This document shows positions 13,106-24,605 of a stretch of 64,000 nucleotides of DNA, piece after piece. Made by a program: the position numbers and the translations under genes. Numbering within the stretch: position 1 is the first letter of the stretch; each line of letters begins with the position of its first letter. The stretch is from Rehmannia glutinosa (lineage: Eukaryota; Streptophyta; Magnoliopsida; Lamiales; Orobanchaceae): the NCBI GenBank assembly GCA_016081115.2, contig CM071935.1:52686680-52750679 (forward strand). Reading direction: 5' to 3'. The notes below the pieces were generated by a model. It did not search any database and was not told where the DNA came from. It saw only the letters and a program-made list of their open reading frames with translations.

Positions 13106-13504
13106 ATGGAAGGAGATCCTAAAATACCTCGTATTCGTATCCCGATTGTCCTGGAGACACGGTATTACAAAATGACGGCACGCAAGACGGTTTCTCCTAA
13201 AAAAAAGAAACTCGCGCCGAGAAATAAAAAAGTTATTCCTGAAAAAAGGAAAGCTAAGGAAAATGAAAATATTCAAGCAAAAGATTCAAAGCCTATTCCA
13301 AAGAGAAAAGTACCACAAAAGACTGAAAAAGAAGAGGAAGATAAAACTAGGTATAGTCACTGTTTAATGCATGATTATATTGTGTTGTTTTCATGTTTCT
13401 GTCTTAATTTGTTTGATTGTATTTACTGTTGCAGTGGAGATGATAGGAAAAGCTCTGATGTGGAGGTAACCATAGAGAAAAGGCAAAAAGCCAGATAACA
13501 TATA

Positions 13505-14190
13505 CTTTCATATAGGAGTATCACTTTTCACGTGAAAAGTATCACTTTTTGTGTTGAAAATATCACTTTCTGTATTAAAAGTATCACATAACTGAGTATC
13601 ACTTTTAACATATTTTTTTGTGTTATGGAAATACTTTCATATAGAAGTATCACTTTCTGTGATAAAAGTATCACTTTCTGTGTTAAAAGTATCACTTTTC
13701 CTGTTAAAAGTATCACATAACTGAGTATCACTTTTAACATACTTTCATATAGAAGTATCACTTTATGTGTTAAAAGTATCACCTTTTGTATTAAAAGTAT
13801 CACTTTATGTGTTAAAAGTATCACTTTCTATATTAAAAGTATACTTTCATATAGAAGTATCACTTTTCATGTGAAAAGTATCACTTTCTGTGTTAAAAGT
13901 ATTACTTTTCCTGTTAAAAGTATCACATAACTGAGTATCACTTTTAACATACTTTCATATAGAAGTATCACTTTTCATGTTAAAAGTACCACTTTCTATA
14001 TTAAAAGTATCACTTTTCCTGTTAAAAGTATCACATAACTGAGTATCACTTTTAACATACTTTCATATAGAAGTATCACTTTATGTGTTAAAAGTATCAC
14101 TTTTTCTTTTTAAAAGTATCACTTTTCATATCAGTTTGCATGTTAATACTATTAAAAGTATCACTTGCTATGTTAAAAGTGTCACTCTTT
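13505..14190 (+). repeat. Dense AAAAGTATCACTTTT array in a ULP1-like intron
   Basis: Nearly continuous units of AAAAGTATCACTTT(N)TGTGTT. Within it a longer module recurs, AAAAGTATCACATAACTGAG followed by TATCACTTTTAACATACTTTCATATAGAAG, starting near 13577, 13706, 13917 and 14025, so there is a higher-order period of about 100-210 bp. Reading frames through it (Val-Ile-Leu-Leu repeats) are artefacts. Confidence 0.9.
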
Positions 14191-15217
14191 ATGTATTTCA
14201 GAGACTTCATCAAGCAATCTAAACCTCAAGATTTATGTGAGTTTCTGAAAAAATTGACTGATCGACAAAAGGCTGATGTTGTCAGTATAGGATTTGGAGG
14301 TTTGCTGAGTCTTCGTATCAATTCAACATTTCCAATGGGTATTGTTAAAAATCTGGTAAAGAATTTTAATTGTACGAGTCGGATGTTGAAGTTCGACGAT
14401 ACGAGTTTTGTTGTCACATCAGATGACATATGTGATCTTTTTTTATTGCCCAAGAAAGTTGGGAATGATGTTCTGGAATTGGATCGGGGAGAGTATATTG
14501 GGTTGATTGGTGAGTTGAAGGAGAAGTACGACATCGACGGGGAATGTTTGGTGTATAAGGTTAAGAATGTGATTGAGAGTAGGTTGGTAGATGGTGGCGA
14601 TGACTTTAATCGCATTTTTGTTATTTACTGCTTATCTTGTTTTTTCACTCCGAGGACGAATCGGAAAGTCGACTTGCATGCGATTAGATCAGTCATTGAT
14701 GTGGAGAAAATAGGGGATTATGACTGGTATTCGTATGTTTTAAAAAAGCTGTGCACAGGGGTGGACAAATACAATAGGAACCCCAGAGCTAAATACATCA
14801 GTGGGTGTGTTTTGGTTTTATTGTTTTTGTATTTCCATAGATTGAAGTGGCAGGGAAACACTGAACCATCCACACTACCGCTGATATCTCATTGGACCCT
14901 GATAAGCCGAGGAAAAAAATAAAACAAGAAAGCTCTATTGCTGTGCTAGGGTAGGGTGAATGGGTAACGGATACATACCCTGTTTGCTCGAGGAATAAAT
15001 GCATGGTTGAGAGAGAGGCGGTTGGGAAAAATGAGATGTGGAAAAAACATGGCTTAGAAAGAGAAGGTTGGGAAAAATGCAGACGAAGAGGATGAACAAG
15101 AAGATGTTCAAGTTGGTGATGATGAATATATAAATTTGAAACTACCAAAGGGGAAGGAGCTCGACGATGACGAAGTGCAGAAGCTGGCTAGGGATGTAAG
15201 TTCATTTAAAGTATCAG

Positions 15218-15376
15218 TTTTTACTTGAAGGGAAGAGTATCACTTTTCATGTGAAAAGTATCACTTTTCACTTGAAAAGTATTACTAATCACTTTTCACT
15301 TGAAAAGTATTACTAATAATACTTGGAAGTGAAAAGTATCACTTTTCCTGTGAAAAGTATCACTTTTCATGTCAAA
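15218..15376 (+). repeat. AAAAGTATCACTTTT repeats in a ULP1-like intron
   Basis: Same microrepeat with CACTTGAAAAGTATTAC variants, confined to the intron between the exons ending near 15195 and starting at 15406. Confidence 0.85.
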
Positions 15377-16685
15377 TATTAACATATTTCTTCTTATTTT
15401 TGTAGAATGTTCATAAGGTTTTTTTGATGTGCAAGAGAAATTTTAATCTTGTGACACAATTCCATATGGACGAGTTCAGAAAATTGAAAAATGAGATGAC
15501 GCAAGAGAATCAAGAGAAGAAAGATACAGTTTCATCTCCGCACTCGTCAATCTCTGAAAGCCAGTTCTTCTCAGACTTGAAGGTGCACGAGTTGATTGAT
15601 AAAGCTATTGAAATCTTTAAATTGATGAAGAATTTGGCAGCTCAAATGCCAAATTTTGAGCTCCTTACCTCGGAGGATAGTTTTGAAAAAGCTGGTGAAG
15701 AAGAGGAAGATTCAGGCAAACAAGTGGGGGAAGAAGTTGGTGAAGAAGGTGGTGAATAAGTCGGCGAAGAAGTTGGGGATGAAGAAGCAGGAGAGGATGC
15801 TAGAATACTGGACGAACCATGGCCTATTGATCCAAAGGCTGAATTCAAGTCCATTTTCATGAAAAAACACAAGAGCAGCCTCAAATTCTTGCGCAGGAAG
15901 GAGCAAGATATTGTTGATTATTGCTTTTTCAATCACGAAAAATTTATCGAGTAAGTAAATTGTTTTTACAAATTACCTTTAATTTCCAGTTCAAATCCAT
16001 TTTCTTGTTTTATTAATTGTTTTTAATTTTCAGTTCAAACGCTTTTGCACATGCTAGGGGTTTTTATATTGCATTTAACGATGACATCAGGACATTGCAC
16101 GATTCAATGATGATCCACATAAGCATCATAGACACATGGGCTATGTTGCTTAACAAAAGACTATCAACGAACTGCTTTTACTTCCATGCTCAACATTCTG
16201 TAAGTTTTATTTAAAAGTGTCATTTTATGCTTTAAAAGTATTAATTTTAATCTTAAAAGTATCACACTTCTGCAACAGATGTACCTTGAAAAGCTTTTCA
16301 TTGGAGATAAAGGGCAGGATAACAGTAAAAATTTGAGAGATTGCTGGAATCATTGGATCTCAAGTGGAAACATCCAAGACCTCAGCACCATGGATTTCGT
16401 AAGAATATCTTTCATGTTTTGCTTTGGAATTTAGCTTTTCTTCTTATAAAATGCAGATTTTTGTCGTGATTTTCTTCTTAAAAATGCAGATTTTTGTGCC
16501 AATTTGCTACATGCAACATTATATCTGTGATGTCATCAACTTTGTTAATGGAAAAGTGCAATATCTGGATAATTTGGTGCATAATGAAGATGTTGCTCCT
16601 GACTATATTAGTCTAGCAAAATTGGTGGTAAATTATTTAGTTGATGTTATTATTGATGTCAGTTTTCATGTTATTATTTGTAATA

Positions 16686-16915
16686 CATTGAAGTGAAAAG
16701 TATCACTTTTTAAGTGAAAAGTATCACTTTTCACTTGAAAAGTATTACTCATTATTTGTAATACTTTGAAGTGAAAAGTATCACTTTTTAAGTGAAAAGT
16801 ATCACTTTTCATATAAGAAGTATCACTTTTCACTTGAAAAGTATTACTCATTATTTGTTATACTTTGAAGTGAAAAGTATCACTTTTCATATGAAAAATA
16901 TCAGTATTACTCAGT
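16686..16915 (+). repeat. AAAAGTATCACTTTT repeats in a ULP1-like intron
   Basis: Fills most of the 16628-16940 intron. A module TTATTTGTAATACTTTGAAG followed by TGAAAAGTATCACTTTT is repeated three times, about 75-110 bases apart. Confidence 0.85.
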
Positions 16916-17665
16916 ATTGTGATTTCTCTTTTTTGTTCAGCAAAGAGAAATGCGCATTTTCTTGAAGGAGAAAAACCACCCTAAGGCTGATGATGTTGCA
17001 AAATATGTATGGGAGAATGTCAAATTTCCATGGCAAAAAAAATAACCAACGTTGACTGTGGTGTTTTCTTAATGCACCACATGGAAAATTTCCAGGGGCT
17101 TGTTTACTCAGAACCAGATTTGCATAAGGTATGAATATTTTTGATGGTTATAAAATTAGACTAGATTGGTGAACAACGCAAATTAGATTAGATTAAATTT
17201 CTAGGTATTTTCTTAATGCATGTAAAAATATTTATTTTACGTTAGTTTTATCTTGTTTCATTGAAGGTTGGTGGACGATGCAAATTAAGGGCTTCTTATT
17301 GCGCAAGGATTGTTCTCAGCCGGTGGAATGAATTAAGAGTGCAAGTTGAGAAGGAAGCAATTGAATTTATAAATCAACAAGCTGATTGATGTATGTATAG
17401 GGCTTGGTAGAGAATAAAATATTTTTGGTTTGATGCAAGTTGAGAAGAATTGTTTCTAATTTTTATGCATGTATAAATTAGTTTGGTGCAAGTTACATTG
17501 ATAGGTATTGAATAGTATTTTGGTCTATCTTTTTTGGTTGTATGATTTGCTGGGAAGATGACAGAAAGCTGTTTTCACATTTTGTAAGTTGGTGTGGTTG
17601 TGAATAAGCACATTTGTAATGTTCGAGCTTTTTGTTGCCAGTTTCTGAAATATGAGCTCATTAGA

Positions 17666-17758
17666 GTATCACTGTGTTTTAAAAAGTATCGTTGTTTGTG
17701 TTAAAAGTATCACCTTTTGTTAAAAAGTATCGTTTGTTGTGTTAAAAGTATCCCCATC
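17666..17758 (+). repeat. Microrepeat block downstream of the ULP1-like gene, split by an LTR element
   Basis: AAAAGTATC(A/G) units in the 3' region of the ULP1-like gene. The nested LTR element inserted into this block at CCATC, and the same repeat type resumes at 20717 on its other side. Confidence 0.85.
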
Positions 17759-18584
17759 TGATGTGAACCGCAACAAGAACTGTGCATACGACCCAACAAC
17801 AATATGTTGTTAACCCAAGATCTTCACTAGTTCGGTCAAAGATTGGTGGAAACCTCGACCCGTTGCTTAGAAAAGCAGAAACCTCGGTATGCGTAGACGC
17901 CACAAACAAATGCGGAAGTTTGTTTGATAAATTAGAATTCGCAACAAGATGAACAATCTTGAAGCTCTTCGAAAAACCCAAAGGGTTGGAGAGAAAATCT
18001 CAATTCAATATTCAATATCAAAGTTCTTATGAAAAATAAACAAGTTTTTGCCTTATATAGGCGACTCAAAGTAAACCCTAAACAAACTAGAAAGGAAAAT
18101 AAGTCCAAACCCAAAAAGGAAACTCAATCGCAGTCAATATTCGCGTGTGGACGAAATACGTGTCCGGGATTTTCGAATCTGTTCCTGGAGTCTTCATAAA
18201 AGTTGTAGCCCTTTCTCTTAGCTTTCCATAGCAACTTGAATCAGCCTAATACCAATTTTGTAGAGAACGTTATGGCCTAAATACTAAACCTGCCAAAGAT
18301 CTTGAAAATTGTTGACGCGCTTGGACGTTTTTTTTAAGGAATCCTCTTGCTGTTCGACCGTCAATGCTTCCTTTCGACACATGATTAACTAATATGACTC
18401 TAAAATCAATATACTTGGCCTCTAACATCAACTTGGCCACTCAAATGACTCAAAATAACGAAAATAACACATAATCTATGATAAACAAATACAAGAACTC
18501 AAGAACTCAATTACATAGTCTTCAAGAACTCGAGTTAGCTTGCATTTGGTCTTGTCCGGATCCTTCGTGACTGGATTCGCATCA
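17759..18584 (-). repeat. LTR (3') of the nested LTR element
   Basis: 826 bp; TGATGTGAACCGC at the left, GGATTCGCATCA at the right. Nearly identical to the copy at 19895-20716 over its whole length, with scattered substitutions and one-base indels. Confidence 0.9.
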
Positions 18585-19894
18585 TTCCCCTCCTCTTGAA
18601 AGGGATTCGTCCTCGAATCCAAACGTTGGACCCCAAAGGTTGAACGATCATGTCAATCCACTCGGATCAAATGTTAAACGGCATGCACATTCATCCGTTT
18701 TTCCATAATCCTGTAACCAAGAAATAATAATACTAGGCAAAACAAAGATAAAAGTGTTAAAACATGAAAACTTATTCCTAGTATCACTCTTCTCTTTTGT
18801 CATGAATATAGATTTTCCCTCGAATTTTACCTCAATGGCCATTACCCCCATGTTTTCAGCCTACTCAAAATTACTAATCACCCTTTTCTCGGCCATCACT
18901 CGAATCTCACTTCTACCCTTCGCCGGACTCTCAATTTTTTCTCACTCAATCTCTCATTGTCTTCGGCTTCATAAGTTTGTTGTCGCTCACCCACCGACTT
19001 TTCTATCTCATCAACCCCACCAACTTCAACTTCTAACGAATCATCAGATTCAATTGTTGGATCAATACTCAACATATCATCAAAATCCAATGATAACAGA
19101 TCCCCTTTCACCGGATAGAGTACTTTAGGAACATCCTCCAACTCCGGCTTTACAATATCCATCTCCGGCTTGACAATTTCAGTTCTCGATTCAACAACTT
19201 TTGGAACTCCCTCCAACTCTGGCTTGATTACCTTTACTGAGGGGTTCTCCGTGGGTTTAAAAATTGACGCAAAATGCAGATCATTGTCAATAAAATCCTA
19301 AGCATTGGTACTAATATTGGAGGTTTTCTTTGTGACACCCCTCCTCTTGAGCGGTTGCTCAACTTTTGTACCCTTCCAACCAACATGAGTCCTCCTTCTA
19401 CCCGGGCTATAATTCCAGTCCCCCTCAATGTACTCATTAAATTCATCATCTAACTCAACCAGATCTACACGACTTTGTCTTCGCACCCTGGTCTCCTGTT
19501 TTCGGGTAATACTATCTTCACCCGGTTCCCCATACATCTCTAACATCATCTTCTTCACAAGACCCTCAATTACCGCTATGTGTAATTTGTTGGTCAGATC
19601 CAACGGTTGTCTCTTTTCTTCAGACATGATGTATAAACAAGTGCAATAATACCAACAACAATCCTAAAAATCCAATCTCACACTCCCAACAAATCACGAA
19701 ATCAACTCCCTCACTTTTTTTTATGCACGCGGATTACGATATTTTTTTTTCACCCGCTGATTTTTTTGTGTGCAATTTTCGATTTTTTTTTGGTAACCCT
19801 TGAAGAACTAGAGTTTATTGATAACAAAGAAAATCTGGAAAATAAAAGAAAACAAGGATAGATTTAACCTTGCTAGATGTCTCTGATTACCAAC
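18585..19894 (-). pseudogene. gag-like remnant, interior of the nested LTR element
   Basis: Minus-strand frames: 19627-19298 (109 residues, beginning MSEEKRQPLDLT and containing DEFNEYIEGDWNYSPGRRR) and 19216-18896 (acidic, with repeated IVKPE motifs). The first resembles the charged linker ahead of the capsid core in Ty3-gypsy gag proteins. No capsid core, CCHC knuckle or enzyme motif is present. Frames are separated by stops. Gag identity is a tentative family impression. Confidence 0.45.
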
Positions 19895-20716
19895 TGATGT
19901 GAACCGCAACAATAACTGTGCATACGACCCAACAACAATATGTTGTTAACCCAAAATCTTCACTAGTTCGGTTAAATATTGGTGGAAACCTCGACCCGTT
20001 GCTTAGAAAAGCAGAAACCTCGGTATGCGTAGACGCCACAAACAAATGCGGAAGTTTGTTTGATAAGTCAGAATTCACAACAAGATGAACAATCTTGAAG
20101 CTCTTCGAAAAACCCAAAGGGTTGGAGAGAAAATCTCAATTCAATATTCAATATCAAAGTTCTTATGAAAAATAAACAAGTTTTTGCCTTATATAGGCGA
20201 CTCAAAGCAAATCCTAAATAAACTAGAAAGGAAAATAAGTCCAAACCCAAAAAAGAAACTCAATTGCAGTCAATATTCGCGTGTGGACGAAATACGCATC
20301 CGGGATTTTCGAATCTGTTCCTGGAGTATTCATAAACGTTGTAGCCCTTTCTCTTAGCTTTCCATAGCAACTTGAATCAGCCCAATACCAATTTTTTAGA
20401 GAATGTTATGGTCCAAATACTAAACCCTGCCAGTGCTGAAAATTGTTGACGCGCTTGGACGTTTTTTTAAGGAATCTCTTGCTGTTCGACCGCCAATGCT
20501 TCCTTTCGACACGTGATTAACTAATATGACTCTAAACTCAATATACTTGGCCTCTAACATCAACTTGGCCACTCAAATGACTCAAAATTACGAAAATAAC
20601 ACCTAATCTATGATAAACAAATACAAGAACTCAAGAACTCAATTACATAGTCTTCAAGAACTCGAGTTAGCTTGCATTTGGTGTTGTTCGGATCCTTCGT
20701 GACTGGATTCTCATCA
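19895..20716 (-). repeat. LTR (5') of the nested LTR element
   Basis: 822 bp, same ends as the 17759-18584 copy (TGATG...CATCA), directly abutting the 20717-20721 target duplication. Confidence 0.9.
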
Positions 20717-20721
20717 CCATC

Positions 20722-21340
20722 ATTTATAAGTTTGTGTATAAAACAACTAATAAATAATCGAGGATTAGGAGTATTGTTTTTTTTTTTAAAAAAGTATCGT
20801 TTTTTGGGTTAAAGGTATCACTTTTTGTTAAAAAGTATCGTCTCATGAAAGTATAGCTTCCCATTTGAAAAGTATCACCTTTTGGGTTAAAAGTATCATT
20901 TTTTGTTAAAAAAGTATAATCTAATTAAAGTATAGATTTCCATTGAGTATCACCTTTTGGGTTAAAAGTATCACTTTCTGTTACGAAAGTATCATTTTTT
21001 GGGTTAAAAGTATCACTTTTTGTTAAAAAAGTGTCATCTCATGATGATAGCTTTCAATTGGAAAAGTATCACCTTTTGGGTTAAAAGTATCACTTTTTGT
21101 TACAAAAATATCGTTTTTTGGGTTAAAAGTATCATTTTTTGTTAAAAAAGTAAAATCTCATTAAAGTATAACTTTCCATTGAGTATCACCTTTTGTGTTA
21201 AAGGTATCACTTTCTATTACAAAAGTATCATTTTTTTGGTTAAAAGTATCACTTTTTGTTAAAAAGGTATCATCTCATTAAATTATAGCTTTCCATTGGA
21301 AAAGTATCACCTTTTGGGTTAAAGGTATCACCATCATTTA
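20722..21340 (+). repeat. Microrepeat spacer between the two MULE genes
   Basis: From about 20770 the sequence is almost entirely AAAAGTATCACCTTTTGGGT and TAAAAGTATCACTTTTTGTT units with GTATCG/GTATCA variants. A module of roughly 110 bases (ending CATTAAAGTATAGCTTTCC) is repeated about five times. It lies in the shared 3' space of the convergent genes. Confidence 0.88.
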
Positions 21341-22684
21341 TAATACTGAAGCTAAAGAATTCAATAATAAAAAGCTGAAGAATTCAATACTAAAAAGCTG
21401 AACAATTCAATACTAAAACAATAGGAATAGTTTCATGTTTTTATGAAAAAACAATTACTAAAATAATCGAGGATTAGGAGTCTTTGAACCAAACTCCTTG
21501 GATGGATGTGAGCTTGTTGTATCACTGCTTTTCTTCTTCTTGTTTTTCTGCTGAAAATGCCCCTTGATCCTTTGCCTTCTCCCCTTTGTAACTGAACGTG
21601 TAGGATCCAGTATACTGTTAGAAGAATTTGAAACCTCATGTTATTCCGTAGAATTCAGTGTATTCATCAACGCATCAACATCTAAAGAATCTCTACTGTA
21701 GCCATCTTCGATGATTCTTCTCGGTTCCTCATTGTCTTGGCATTTTAGAATAAGATTATAATAGTTTCGTTCCATTTTATGCCGCCAAGGAACACAATCC
21801 TTCGGTTTGTGAGAACTTTCAGCCATCTTATTGAACTTCCCCCACAACTCTGTTTTGACAATTTTGTCCATCTTTTGACAATGTAACACTCGGGAATCTT
21901 GGAGATAGAATGCATATGAAATACTCTTAAGCTATGACAACAGAGTAAACCACACTCCTCAAATTTCTTACAAGAAAGCGGTTTATGAGCATATTTAAAC
22001 AATCATACACCACAAGATGATAGCAACCCCATCACTTAACATTGAAATGTCATAAACCATGATATTTTCTTCAACACGCACAATAATGCATTCAGTAGAG
22101 ATACTTTTAATAAACTCACTCTCAAACTCTTTAAAAAAGGGTCAATGTATATACCTCAGCAACATGTTTCAACATTCCAGTCAATGGTAATACAAACGTC
22201 GAATTGATCTTGAGCATTGGAATTCGTTTTCTTTTTCATTGTTCCTCCAACGCTTTAATGTTCTCGGAAAATTCCATAAAATTGATCGAGTTGTTGTTTT
22301 CTTTGCATTAAATCCTATTCGCTACTGTTTTGTACTTCCACTCCTTTGTGAAGATAATATTCCCATGAAAAAATATCCTTGCTTAATACAGTACACCATT
22401 TCTCCTTCAAATCATACATGCGCCGAAACCAAGAATCATTATGCAATTCATACTCCGAAATCATAGAATTCCAGCAAGTTTCAAAGTCTCTTTCATCAAC
22501 ACAACCAGTCAAACATTTATTGAATGCTTCTTTGAAAGAATTTTTTTTTCAAACATCCAGACCGACTTATAGCATTCTGGTGAAGGTGCCACAGACATAG
22601 CCTGTGCCTTGTTTGAGGAAAAACCTGCACAGAAGATAGAAAACAAAATTAAGCATATATGTTTTGAGGGAAAAATATCTGATT

Positions 22685-22775
22685 TTCATGTTAAAGTATC
22701 ACTTTTATAGCTAAAAGTATCACTTTTAGCTATAAAAGTATCACAGACAAAAGTATCAGATTATAGTCATAAAGT
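22685..22775 (+). repeat. Microrepeats in a transposase intron
   Basis: A few AAAAGTATCACTTTTAGCTATAAAAGTATCAC units, including a short perfect hairpin (AAAAGTATCACTTTTAGC and its complement), within the intron 22625-22781 of the minus-strand transposase gene. Confidence 0.8.
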
Positions 22776-23789
22776 ATTTACCTTTTCAATTGCATTGCTT
22801 ATTGCTAGGTCTTGATCAGTGAACAAAGTTACAGGACATTTTCCACCCATTGATTTTGTAAAGACTTGAAAAAGCCACTCAAATGATTCAGATTTTTCAT
22901 CAGATAAAAAAGCACACCCAAACATGACATTTTTCCAGTGGTTGTTGACCCCAACAAATGGCGCACAAATCAAGTTATACTTATTTGTACGGTAAGTTGT
23001 GTCAAATACCAAAACATCACCATATATTTTGTAGTCTTCTTTCATCATAGAATCTCTCCAAAATACATTAGACAATCTACCAAATTCATCCAATTTCACT
23101 CTAAAAAAGAAATCCTCCTTTTCGACATCTTGTTGATATAAGATATCAATTAACGTCTGTACATCGCCACCTTCTATTGCTTTTATTTTCAATCTATTAA
23201 CAAAATTAAAATGGTCTTTCAAAGTATGACCAAGGCATTGTTCTCCCCCCGCATCGTATACCATATAACGGTAAGATTGAGTGGCTTTCATCCCATAAGA
23301 TATCATATCCTCAATAGCTTTGTCTTTTTCATTTGTAATGATTCTCTCAAAACGATGTAGATGGCTCCATTCCCTTCTTGTGAGTTGATGGTTGTGTTCC
23401 ATAATATGTTGAACTACCTCGTAAAGCCCCTCTCCATTTAACTTTACTCTTATTGAAGCTTTACATCCGGTGCGTGTAACATTAACCTTTTTCTTTTCAG
23501 CTGTAGATTGCTTAAATCCAGCAGAAGAACATACATAGTATTTCTCAACGACAACTCCTGTTTCAGTTGTAGATTTTCTAGTAGTCGATTTTTGTACACT
23601 AAATCCAACAGCACAAGCATGACGACAATACAACTGATGCATATCCTTAATTGTTTTTCTTGTTATATGTAGAAGACAACCACTCACATCAAACTCATTT
23701 TCATCTTCATTATCAACTCCAGCCTCATTGGAATTACTGATTTTATCACCCTCATCACTAGAGGCAATAATTGTGACATCTAAATGTAA

Positions 23790-24605
23790 TACTTTTGGTT
23801 AGAAATGTGATACTTTTCATTCAAAAAGTTATACTTTTCACTGAAAAAGTAATACTTGAAAAACTGAAGTGACAAAAATTGGGAAGCACATTACCTTCAG
23901 CTTCTTGGAGCATTGTATCACTTGTGACTTCATCATTTTCATGAGCAGCGCCAAGAATTGTGACAACAGCTAAGCGTAATACTTTTGGTTAGAAATGTGA
24001 CACTGTTCATTCAAAAAGTGATACTTTTCACTGAAAAGGTGATACTTTTTAATAAAAAAGCAATACTTCAAAAACTTAATTGATAAAAAATGGGAAGCAC
24101 ATTACCTTTGAGCATTGCATCACTTCTTGGTAATAGCATTGCATCATTAGTACCAAGAATTATGACAACATTCGTAATACTTTTGGTTAGCAATGTGATA
24201 ATATTGACAAAAATAGGCAACACATTACCTTTGACTTCTTGGAGCATTGTATCATTTTCGTGTGGGGATTAGCACCAAGAATTATAACAACATCTAAGCG
24301 TAATACTTTTGGTTAGAAATGCGATACTTTTCATTGAAAAATTGATACTTTTCATTGAAAAAGTGATACTTTTTACTAGAAAAGCAATACTTCAAAAACT
24401 GAAGTGACAAAAAATAAGCAACACATTACCTTCAGTTTCTTGGAGCATTACATCACATGCATCCCCTGTGTCAATTTTTATTTCATCACCCTCATCACTA
24501 GAGTCAATGACGGTGACAACATCCAAATGCAATACTTTTCATTAGAAATCTGATACTTTTTATTGAAAAAGTGATACTTTTAGCTATAAAAGTAATACTT
24601 TTAGT
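23790..24605 (-). repeat. Tandem exon-intron modules with AAAAGTGATACTTTT repeats
   Basis: Four tandem modules of about 150-330 bp, each made of an intron part rich in AAAAGTGATACTTTT (complement of the repeat seen elsewhere) and a short exon. The exons lie near 24527-24448, 24297-24228, 24175-24100 and 23970-23892. Typically each starts AG|ATGTTGTCAC (Asp-Val-Val) and ends CAAGAAACTGAAG|GTAATG. Every exon takes two bases to finish a codon and leaves one, so each can be added or skipped without changing frame. They encode a short acidic segment (DSSDEGDE type) ahead of the FAR1 domain. One acceptor (near 24527) appears to have lost its AG. Confidence 0.7.

Larger units (their letters stand above)
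13106..17389 (+). pseudogene. ULP1-like (C48) cysteine protease gene of the MULE, decayed
   Basis: Transposon-borne relative of SUMO-deconjugating ULP1 proteases. Probable exons: 13106-13350 (Lys-rich basic N-terminus), 13435-13465, about 14204-14940 (a domain seen in plant transposon and plant-mobile-domain-like proteins, with LYFHRLKW), 15406-15950 (acidic linker with Gly-Glu-Glu repeats), 16034-16199, 16279-16398, 16490-16627, 16941-17128 and 17267-17389. The protease core is clear: a His in MQHYICDVINF, an Asp in VQYLDNL and the catalytic Cys in VDCGVFLMHHM. Decay: an in-frame TAA at 15757-15759 that would be GAA in the surrounding repeat, a broken frame near 14925, and a one-base shift in the A8 run at 17035-17042 just before the Cys motif. 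The exon 2 to 3 junction is not phase-consistent. Family is firm; exon borders are partly inferred. Confidence 0.75.
17759..20716 (-). mobile_element. Non-autonomous LTR retrotransposon nested in the MULE
   Basis: 2958 bp with two LTRs of about 825 bp (17759-18584 and 19895-20716) beginning TGATG and ending CATCA. A perfect 5-bp target duplication CCATC lies at 17754-17758 and 20717-20721. The element points minus: after the right LTR lies a primer-binding-like TGGTAATCAGAGAC (rc of 19879-19892), close to the initiator-Met tRNA site. Before the left LTR is a polypurine tract AAGAGGAGGGGAA (rc of 18585-18597). The 1.3 kb interior has only gag-like remnants and no protease, RT, RNase H or integrase, so it would depend on enzymes in trans. 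It fits the LARD/TR-GAG type of deletion derivative. Confidence 0.87.

Noticed and set aside
13528..13824. 98-residue minus-strand ORF with Val-Ile-Leu-Leu repeats
   Set aside because: It is only the microrepeat translated; no start context, no relation to any gene, and it disappears with unit-length changes.
13505..14190. Regular short repeats that could suggest a CRISPR array
   Set aside because: Repeat units abut with no unique spacers, vary in sequence, recur across a plant MULE, and this is eukaryotic nuclear DNA with spliced genes.
14226..14615. 129-residue minus-strand ORF
   Set aside because: Antisense shadow of the conserved ULP1-gene exon on the plus strand.
18754..19128. 124-residue plus-strand ORF inside the nested LTR element
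   Set aside because: Antisense to the gag-like minus frame of an element whose PBS and polypurine tract show minus orientation.
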